Shown here: one piece after another, positions 1-7,038 of the stretch
How positions within the stretch are numbered: position 1 is the stretch's first letter
Layout of the letters: each line of letters begins with the position of its first letter
NCBI GenBank assembly: GCA_044449445.1
Contig: JBIOIA010000128.1
Span: forward strand, 1 to 7,038
Direction of reading: 5' to 3'
DNA from: DASXPG01 sp044449445
GTDB taxonomy: Bacteria; Gemmatimonadota; Gemmatimonadetes; Gemmatimonadales; JACORV01
Length of the DNA stretch: 7,038 bases
The notes under the pieces: model-generated
What the model was told of the DNA's origin: nothing
The model's database searches: none
What the model saw: only the letters and a program-made list of their open reading frames with translations
Program-made: the position numbers and the translations under genes

Positions 1-1258
1 CCCTCCACCATAGCCACGCCACGCTCAGCGCCGAAATGAGGCCGCTCGCCGCGAGCGCCAGCGGCGCGCCGATCAGCCCGGCGAGCCAGCCCACCCACAG
101 CGCGCCGATCGGCGAAAAACCCACGAACACGAACGTCCACACGCTCATGACGCGCCCGCGCAGGTCGTCGCTCACGAGGTGCTGGATCAGCGTGTTGATG
201 GCCGCGTTGTTGAGCACCATCGCGAAGCCGGTCGCGGCGAGCATCAGCAGCGCCAGCGGGAACGAGCGGGACAGCGCGAACAACGCGACCGCGATGCCGA
301 AGCTCGGCCCCGCGATCGCCACGATGCGGCCCCGGCCGGTGCGCATCGCGACGGCGGCAAGCCACAGGGCCGACGCGACCGCGCCGATGCCGACCGACGC
401 GCTCATCACGCCGAGCCCCTCGGCGCCGACGTGCAGCTGGTCGCGCGCGAAGACCGGGAGCAGCACGAGGTACGGGAACCCGAACAGGCTGAGCAGAGCG
501 ATACTGAGCACGAGCGCGAACACTCTCCGTTCGCTGCGCACGAACCGGATGCCCTCCTTGAAACGCTCGATGTCGTTGCCCTGCATCGCGGGAGGCGCGA
601 ACGCCGGCAGGCGCATCCGCGCCAGGCCGATCAGCACCGCGACGTAACTCAGCGCGTTCAGCCCGAAGCACCACGCCATGCCGACCCGCGCGACCAGGAC
701 TCCGGCGATCGCCGGGCCGATGATCCGCGACGCGTTGAAGGCCGAGGAGTTGAGCGCGATCGCGTTGGTCAGGTTCTCCCGGTCCACCAGCTCCACGAAG
801 AACGACTGGCGCGCGGGAATCTCGATCGCCTGGAAACAGCCCAGGAGCACCGCCAGCACCGCCACCTCCCAGGCCTCGATCCGGCGGAGCGCGGTGAGCG
901 CCGTCAGCACGAGCGCCTGCACGAGCATCAGCGACTGGCAGATCGTGATGATACGGCGCTTGTGCGAACGGTCCACGTAGACACCCGCGGGCAGCGTGAA
1001 CAGCACGATCGGCAGCGAACCCAGGAAGGCCACGAGCCCCACCCAGAAGGCGGAGTTCGTCAGCTCGAGCACCAGCCAGCCCTGCGCGAGCGTCTGCATC
1101 CACGTGCCGATGAGGCTGAGCGTCTGGCCGGTGTAGAACAGCCGGAAGTTGCGGTGCCGCAGCGCCGCGAACGGCGTGAACCGCGGTACGGGGACGGCGG
1201 GAACCGCGCTCGACGCGGCGTCCGGCGCGGAGCCTGGGCCAAATGGGGCGGCGGGCAT
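1..1258 (-). CDS. MFS exporter, EntS/MFS_3-like (C-terminus cut by window edge)
   Basis: This is a major facilitator superfamily drug/siderophore-type exporter of the inner membrane, expected to be proton-driven; the substrate is unknown. Reading from ATG at 1258-1256 gives 419 uninterrupted residues to the window edge. After an Ala/Pro-rich cytoplasmic tail (1-27), 'FAALRHRNFRLFYTGQTLS' (30-48) opens TM1, as is typical of the EntS/MFS_3 branch. Motif A between TM2 and TM3 is clear at 92-102 (GVYVDRSHKRR). The segment 162-187 (NLTNAIALNS..., then IIGPAIAG) is the family's TM5 signature, and a second motif-A-like loop sits at 365-369 (DLRGR). Hydrophobic segments alternate through the rest, giving about 12 TMs. 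Related proteins are only slightly longer, so probably few residues are missing. GAGG lies 2 bases before the ATG, too close for a normal ribosome site, and no better upstream start is in frame. The gene is transcribed away from the VWA cluster. Family is certain; exporter role is inferred. Confidence 0.93.
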   Translation of the reverse strand, partial: MPAAPFGPGSAPDAASSAVPAVPVPRFTPFAALRHRNFRLFYTGQTLSLIGTWMQTLAQGWLVLELTNSAFWVGLVAFLGSLPIVLFTLPAGVYVDRSHKRRIITICQSLMLVQALVLTALTALRRIEAWEVAVLAVLLGCFQAIEIPARQSFFVELVDRENLTNAIALNSSAFNASRIIGPAIAGVLVARVGMAWCFGLNALSYVAVLIGLARMRLPAFAPPAMQGNDIERFKEGIRFVRSERRVFALVLSIALLSLFGFPYLVLLPVFARDQLHVGAEGLGVMSASVGIGAVASALWLAAVAMRTGRGRIVAIAGPSFGIAVALFALSRSFPLALLMLAATGFAMVLNNAAINTLIQHLVSDDLRGRVMSVWTFVFVGFSPIGALWVGWLAGLIGAPLALAASGLISALSVAWLWWR

Positions 1259-1295
1259 TGCCTCAATGTTGGGTGGTAGACAGGTTACACGGTAG
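1259..1295. promoter_or_regulatory. Divergent intergenic promoter region (MFS gene / VWA operon)
   Basis: Only 37 bases separate the start codons of the divergent MFS and VWA genes, so both promoters must lie here or overlap the opposite coding start. It is AT-richer than its flanks. Possible -10-like hexamers are TAGACA at 1277-1282 on the plus strand and TAACCT on the minus strand, 24 bases upstream of the MFS ATG. The hexamer GGTAGA occurs twice (1275-1280 and 1291-1296). No consensus -35 box is evident. The exact promoter elements are uncertain; the divergent geometry is certain. Confidence 0.35.
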
Positions 1296-2600
1296 ATGCG
1301 CCAGTCCACGTTCTCCAAGTACGTCGCCCAGCTCGCCGACGCCGTCAATCTCCAGGCGCTGCTCGACCAGCTCGCCGACTTCCTGCTCCAGTCGGGCTTC
1401 GCGGGCGGGCCGTACGCGCATCCCTACTGGGGCGACGTCGGCGCCGAGGAGGGCGACCGCTCGCTCGACGCCCTGAAGGACGCGATCCTGCGCGCCCTGA
1501 TGGAATCAGGCATGCTGACGCCGGACATGCTGAAGTCGCTGCGCGGGGAGTCCACCGGGGATCCGCAGAAGGACGCGGAGCTGAAGCAGCAGCTCGGCCA
1601 GCTCCTCGACCAGATCGTCCAGCGCCTCGTCGAGCAGGGCTACCTCAACGTCGGCGAGGGCGGCACGCCCATGATGCCGGCCGGCCACGAGCGCATGATG
1701 GGCCCCGAGGACATGGCGCGCTCGGCGGCCGAACAGGTGCAGTTCTCGCTCACCGACAAGGGCCTCGACTTCCTCGGCTACCGCGCGCTGCGCAGCCTCC
1801 TGGGCAGCGTCGGCAAGAGCAGCTTCGGGAGCCACGAGACCGCGTACCTCAGTACCGGCGTCGAAGCCGAGGCCGCCAGCAAGCCGTACGAATTCGGCGA
1901 CATGCTCAACCTCGACGTCAGCGCGACGCTGCTCTCGGCGCTCCGCCGCGAAGGGCTCGGCATGCCGCTCGACCTCGACTACAAAGACCTCATGGTGCAC
2001 CAGGCCGAGTACCGCTCGAGCGCGGCGACCGTGCTGATGCTCGACTGCTCGCACTCGATGGTGCTCTACGGCGAAGACCGCTTCACGCCGGCCAAGAAGG
2101 TCGCGCTCGCGCTCACGCACCTGATCCGCACCCAGTTCCCGGGCGACTCGCTGAAGGTCGTGCTGTTCCACGATTCCGCCGAGGAGATCCCGCTCTCGCG
2201 CCTCGCGCACGCCCAGGTCGGGCCGTATCACACCAACACGGCCGAGGGACTCAAGCTCGCGCGCCGCCTGCTGCTGGCCCAGCGCAAGGACATGCGGCAG
2301 ATCATCATGATCACCGACGGAAAGCCGTCCGCGCTGACGCAGCCCAACGGGCGCGTGTACGTGAACTCGGTCGGGCTCGACCCCAAGATCCTCCAGGCGA
2401 CGTATCGGGAAGTGGCGCTGTGCAAGCGCAGCAACATCCTCATCAACACCTTCATGCTCGCGCGCGACCGCTCGCTCGTAGATTTCGTGAAGAAGGTCTC
2501 CGAGATCTGCCGCGGGAAGGCGTACTTCACGACCACGATGACGCTCGGCCAGTTCATCCTCATGGATTTCATGAAGCGGAAGACGCGCCGCGTCAGTTGA
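1296..2600 (+). CDS. VWA-domain protein with intact MIDAS (COG4867-like)
   Basis: This 434-residue cytoplasmic protein has a C-terminal von Willebrand factor A domain at about 243-425. The metal-ion-dependent adhesion site looks complete: D250-x-S252-x-S254 (LDCSHSM), a Thr in HTNTAEGL (T313 or T315), and D341 in ITDGKPS. The N-terminal half (1-240) is helical and charged, with no signal peptide or TM segment. It begins with 'YVAQLADAVNLQALLDQLAD', resembling the start of COG4867-type proteins. The ending GQFILMDFMKRKTRR is also typical of that group. Family members usually work with a MoxR/Mg-chelatase-like AAA+ ATPase, but none is present in the window, so its role here is unknown. ATG 1296 is forced as the first start because an in-frame TAG (1293-1295) directly precedes it. 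No good Shine-Dalgarno is seen, so the message may be leaderless or nearly so. It is the first gene of the plus-strand cluster, and its stop codon overlaps the yggT start by one base. Confidence 0.93.
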   Translation: MRQSTFSKYVAQLADAVNLQALLDQLADFLLQSGFAGGPYAHPYWGDVGAEEGDRSLDALKDAILRALMESGMLTPDMLKSLRGESTGDPQKDAELKQQLGQLLDQIVQRLVEQGYLNVGEGGTPMMPAGHERMMGPEDMARSAAEQVQFSLTDKGLDFLGYRALRSLLGSVGKSSFGSHETAYLSTGVEAEAASKPYEFGDMLNLDVSATLLSALRREGLGMPLDLDYKDLMVHQAEYRSSAATVLMLDCSHSMVLYGEDRFTPAKKVALALTHLIRTQFPGDSLKVVLFHDSAEEIPLSRLAHAQVGPYHTNTAEGLKLARRLLLAQRKDMRQIIMITDGKPSALTQPNGRVYVNSVGLDPKILQATYREVALCKRSNILINTFMLARDRSLVDFVKKVSEICRGKAYFTTTMTLGQFILMDFMKRKTRRVS

Positions 2601-3157
2601 TGCTCCTGCTCGTCCGCTACGCCGTCTTCGCCCTGGTCGCCCTCGCCGCCCTCGCGGCCCTGGGTGCGATGCTCGTGCAGCGCCGCGTGCTGAATCCGTT
2701 CGGGCGGCCGGCGCGCATGCTGCGGGACCTCACCGATCCATTGGTCAAGCCGATCGAGCGGCGCGTCCTGCGCTCGGGCGGCAACCCGCAGTCGGCGCCG
2801 CTGTGGCTGGTCGGCGGCGCGCTGCTCGCGGGCATCCTGGCCGTCACGGCCGCCGACTGGGCCTTTGGCGAAGTCGTGCAGCTGCTGGCCGCCGTGGACG
2901 GCGGCGCGCGGTCCATCGCGTGGCTGATCGCCGACTGGGCGTTCAACATCCTGATGTTCGCGCTGATCGTGCGGGTGCTCGGCTCCTGGATCGGCGTCGG
3001 CCAGTACAACAAGTGGATGCGCCCCTTCCATCTGATGACCGAGTGGCTGCTCGCGCCGCTGCGCCGCATCCTCCCGCCGATCGGGATGATGGACTTCTCG
3101 CCGCTGGTGGCGTGGTTCCTGCTCTCGTTGCTGCGCCGCGCCGTCCTGAGCCTGTGA
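2600..3157 (+). CDS. yggT: YggT family integral membrane protein
   Basis: This is a 185-residue inner-membrane protein. Hydrophobic segments lie at about 7-26, 66-84, 105-131 and 164-184. The second YGGT repeat is well preserved: 'VRVLGSWI' (124-131), then 'LAPLRRILPPIGMMDFSPLV' (151-170), the hallmark P-(I/L)-R-R-I-L-P-P...D-x-S-P motif. The first repeat is more degenerate, with DPLVKPIERRVL (46-57) in the equivalent place. YggT proteins are linked to osmotic-stress survival and to cytoplasmic-membrane or division-associated functions in different bacteria, but no molecular activity is established. The start ATG at 2600-2602 shares its A with the upstream TGA, indicating translational coupling. 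A TTG one codon earlier is also in frame but less likely. The stop overlaps the next gene by four bases. The yggT-yggU pairing is conserved in many bacteria, which supports both calls. Confidence 0.92.
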   Translation: MLLLVRYAVFALVALAALAALGAMLVQRRVLNPFGRPARMLRDLTDPLVKPIERRVLRSGGNPQSAPLWLVGGALLAGILAVTAADWAFGEVVQLLAAVDGGARSIAWLIADWAFNILMFALIVRVLGSWIGVGQYNKWMRPFHLMTEWLLAPLRRILPPIGMMDFSPLVAWFLLSLLRRAVLSL

Positions 3158-3414
3158 GCGCGCGACTCGTCGTCCACGTCCAGCCGCGCGCGAAGAAGAG
3201 CGAGGTCGCGGGCCGCCACGGCGACGCGATCAAGGTGCGGCTCCAGGCGCCGCCCGTGGACGGCGCCGCCAACGAAGAACTGGTACGCTTCCTCGCCGAG
3301 TCGCTGGGCATCGCGCGAAGATCCGTCACGATCGTCGGCGGCCACACGTCGCGCCGCAAGACGGTCGAGATCGAAGGGCTGGGCGCGGAGGACCTCGCGC
3401 AAAGGCTCGCGTGA
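3154..3414 (+). CDS. yggU: YggU / DUF167 (UPF0235) family protein
   Basis: This is a small soluble protein of 86 residues, close to the compact size of the DUF167 family. The family hallmarks are present in order: 'VQPRAKKSEV' (9-18), 'KVRLQAPPVDGAANEEL' (27-43), and 'SVTIVGGHTSRRKTVEI' (57-73). The fold is a small alpha/beta sandwich of unknown biochemical function. The start is GTG 3154-3156, overlapping the yggT stop as GTGA. No upstream start is plausible because the family's N-terminal beta strand begins only a few residues in. No strong Shine-Dalgarno is seen, consistent with coupling to yggT translation. The stop overlaps the following small gene in the same GTGA manner. Family identification is firm; the function is unknown even for well-studied members. 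Confidence 0.93.
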   Translation: MSARLVVHVQPRAKKSEVAGRHGDAIKVRLQAPPVDGAANEELVRFLAESLGIARRSVTIVGGHTSRRKTVEIEGLGAEDLAQRLA

Positions 3415-3596
3415 GAGAGCTCAAGCCGCCGACGCGGGCGGTCAAGATCATGTGTTACCTCATCGGCGCCGCGGTGTTCACGCCAACGCTCTACCAGCAC
3501 TTCGGCAAGATCGGGCTCGCCGTCGGCCTCGGGCTCGGCGTGCTGCTCGGCAGGATCCTCGGCCGGTGGGTCGAGCACACATTCCTGGAGTTCTGA
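3411..3596 (+). CDS. Small hypothetical membrane protein (61 aa)
   Basis: I do not recognise this gene. It encodes 61 residues from GTG 3411, which overlaps the yggU stop as GTGA. An AAAGG at 3401-3405, five bases upstream, could serve as a ribosome site. The product has a basic N-terminus, a hydrophobic segment at about 14-29 and a Gly-rich hydrophobic segment at about 32-50 (GKIGLAVGLGLGVLLGRILG) with several GxxxG-type spacings. It ends in a short charged tail. This fits a two-TM hairpin or one long TM packing against partners. A shorter version could start at ATG 3450 (48 residues), but the overlap arrangement favours the GTG. Codon composition matches the neighbours. It sits between yggU and another tiny Gly-rich gene, and its role is unknown. 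Confidence 0.72.
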   Translation: MRELKPPTRAVKIMCYLIGAAVFTPTLYQHFGKIGLAVGLGLGVLLGRILGRWVEHTFLEF

Positions 3597-3599
3597 ATC

Positions 3600-3758
3600 A
3601 TGGAGAAGAAGCTGCGCGCGCTGTTCACCTGGGTGGTCGGCCCGACCGTGGTCGGGATCGTCGGACAGGCCGTCGGCGGCCTGTGGGGCGGCATCATCGG
3701 ATCGATCGCCGGCTACTTCGTGGGCTGGTGGGCCGGGCGCCGCTACTTCCCCGGTTAG
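3600..3758 (+). CDS. Tiny Gly-rich membrane protein (52 aa)
   Basis: I do not recognise this gene. It is a 52-residue frame from ATG 3600 to TAG 3756-3758, three bases after the preceding stop. A good ribosome site, GGAG (3587-3590), lies nine bases upstream inside the end of the preceding gene. The product starts MEKKLRALFTWV, a basic cap before a hydrophobic region. It continues with a Gly-rich membrane stretch at about 14-46, with glycines at 14, 19, 22, 26, 27, 30, 31, 34, 38, 42 and 46, resembling a glycine zipper. It ends with the basic GRRYFPG. The basic start, strong RBS, operon position and high hydrophobicity argue for a real gene. The architecture echoes the 61-residue neighbour (basic N-terminus, Gly-rich helix, GR-x end), so they may be distant paralogues or partners. 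Function is unknown. Confidence 0.68.
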   Translation: MEKKLRALFTWVVGPTVVGIVGQAVGGLWGGIIGSIAGYFVGWWAGRRYFPG

Positions 3759-3788
3759 GCCCCCGTGGCGCGTTCGGCGCGGCGCCGC

Positions 3789-3794
3789 TACATT
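3789..3794 (+). promoter_or_regulatory. Candidate -10 box of the metH promoter
   Basis: TACATT at 3789-3794 follows a GC-rich stretch and resembles a -10 element. A start of transcription about 7 bases beyond it (near 3801) would place the RNA 5' end roughly ten bases before the first riboswitch stem at 3812. That is the expected arrangement for a leader-encoded aptamer. The matching -35 position (3766-3771, TGGCGC) is poor, so this rests mainly on position and local composition. Confidence 0.35.
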
Positions 3795-3811
3795 GGAAGC
3801 ACAACAGACGT

Positions 3812-3863
3812 CGTGGCGATTTGCGGCATATTGCGGCCACGTTAAACATCCGCTAAAAAGCCG
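3812..3863 (+). promoter_or_regulatory. SAM-II (metA motif) riboswitch aptamer upstream of metH
   Basis: The region folds as the H-type pseudoknot of the SAM-II riboswitch. P1 is CGTGGC (3812-3817) with GCCACG (3836-3841). Directly after the first P1 strand comes the conserved GATTT (3818-3822), the U-rich loop that forms base triples. P2 has two parts. TTGCG (3831-3835) pairs with CGC and AA at 3851-3853 and 3855-3856, leaving T3854 bulged. CGGC (3824-3827) pairs with GCCG (3860-3863). The connecting loop TTAAACAT (3842-3849) and the block GCTAAAAAG (3852-3860) match the family consensus as I remember it. T3854 corresponds to the uridine that contacts the SAM adenine in the known structure. 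SAM-II elements sit before methionine and SAM synthesis genes, and here the next gene is metH. P1 and the lower P2 pairs differ in sequence from the classic example but keep pairing, which supports the call. Confidence 0.88.
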
Positions 3864-3884
3864 GCCCGGTGGTGCCGTCTTTTT
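3855..3884 (+). promoter_or_regulatory. Candidate antiterminator hairpin of the SAM-II expression platform
   Basis: AAAAAG (3855-3860) pairs with CTTTTT (3879-3884). After a single C/T mismatch, CGGC (3862-3865) pairs with GCCG (3874-3877), closing an eight-base loop. Its 5' arm is the same stretch that forms the second strand of the riboswitch pseudoknot. It also shares bases 3865-3884 with the downstream hairpin, so the three structures compete. On shape alone (A tract, GC stem, T5) it could be read as an intrinsic terminator. Because SAM binding would disrupt it, an antiterminator role gives the more sensible logic of SAM turning metH off. That reading is inferred. Confidence 0.45.
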
Positions 3885-3906
3885 GGCACTGTCGGGTTCT
3901 TCGTTT
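3865..3906 (+). terminator. Candidate regulated terminator before metH
   Basis: CCCGGTGGTGCC (3865-3876) can pair with GGCACTGTCGGG (3885-3896) in a 12-pair stem with an eight-base loop (3877-3884). Three consecutive G-U wobbles lie mid-stem. The stem is followed at once by the U-rich TTCTTCGTTT (3897-3906). It begins two bases after the riboswitch pseudoknot ends, so it can form when SAM holds the pseudoknot, but not when 3855-3884 is paired. It would then end transcription just before the metH ribosome site. The wobbles and interrupted U tract make it weaker than a textbook terminator. Confidence 0.42.
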
Positions 3907-3908
3907 GC

Positions 3909-3913
3909 GGGAG
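3909..3913 (+). promoter_or_regulatory. metH ribosome binding site
   Basis: GGGAG lies three bases before the metH ATG. The spacing is short, but no other candidate exists, and the protein's N-terminus aligns well with known MetH from this ATG, so the start is kept. Confidence 0.5.
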
Positions 3914-3916
3914 CGC

Positions 3917-7038
<3,122 letters not shown>

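Noticed and set aside
179..1279. A 366-codon plus-strand frame (and smaller ones at 36-647 and 678-980) opposite the MFS gene.
   Set aside because: The translation is Arg/Glu/His/Asp-rich, lacks any domain, and is the antisense shadow of a clear 12-TM transporter with both motif-A loops.
1506..2231. A 241-codon minus-strand frame inside the VWA gene.
   Set aside because: It is a shadow of a gene with a complete MIDAS motif; its composition is biased and no family is recognisable.
3765..3788. A GC-rich stem (GGCGC with GCGCC) after the small-gene cluster, considered as an operon terminator.
   Set aside because: It has a 10-base loop and no following T tract, so it does not meet the criteria for an intrinsic terminator.
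3736..3791. An exact 11-base direct repeat, GGCGCCGCTAC, at 3736-3746 and 3781-3791.
   Set aside because: The first copy simply encodes G-R-R-Y in the 52-residue protein; in such GC-rich sequence an 11-base match could be chance, and there is no associated element.
3881..3900. GGCACTGTCGGG considered as part of a cobalamin riboswitch before metH.
   Set aside because: The canonical B12 box and the surrounding core are absent, the leader is too short, and the same bases are better explained as the arm of the hairpin downstream of the SAM-II aptamer.

Overview
This is a strongly GC-rich bacterial chromosomal segment with tightly packed genes, mostly G/C third codon positions and several 1- to 4-base gene overlaps. 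The gene families are housekeeping or broadly conserved, and nothing looks like phage, plasmid or insertion sequence. Taxonomy cannot be fixed from the sequence. The COG4867-like von Willebrand A protein and the general style would suit a soil or sediment lineage such as Gemmatimonadota, Acidobacteriota, Eisenbacteria or a proteobacterium, but this is only a guess.

Layout. (1) Bases 1-1258, minus strand: a major facilitator superfamily exporter of the EntS/MFS_3 type. It runs off the left edge and probably lacks only its last few residues. (2) Bases 1259-1295: a 37-base divergent intergenic gap that must hold, or overlap, both promoters. (3) Bases 1296-3758, plus strand: a compact five-gene cluster. 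It encodes a VWA-domain protein with an intact MIDAS metal site, a YggT-family membrane protein, a YggU/DUF167 protein, and two very small membrane proteins of 61 and 52 residues. The first four genes overlap by 1, 4 and 4 bases, so translational coupling is likely. (4) Bases 3759-3916: a regulatory leader. (5) Bases 3917-7038, plus strand: cobalamin-dependent methionine synthase (metH), cut by the right edge inside its activation domain.

The most interesting part is the metH leader. Bases 3812-3863 match the SAM-II (metA motif) riboswitch in both sequence and H-type pseudoknot pairing. Just downstream lie two mutually exclusive hairpins (3855-3884 and 3865-3896). Their geometry suggests a SAM-controlled terminator/antiterminator or access switch. 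This would be feedback control, because methionine made by MetH is the precursor of SAM.

A second oddity lies inside metH. The linker between the folate domain and the cobalamin cap is encoded by a purine-rich tandem repeat with an exact 10-base period (5833-5870) and rare AGA/CGA/ATA codons. It looks unlike the rest of the gene. The long minus-strand open frames across metH and the VWA gene, and the plus-strand frames across the MFS gene, are antisense shadows and are not annotated.
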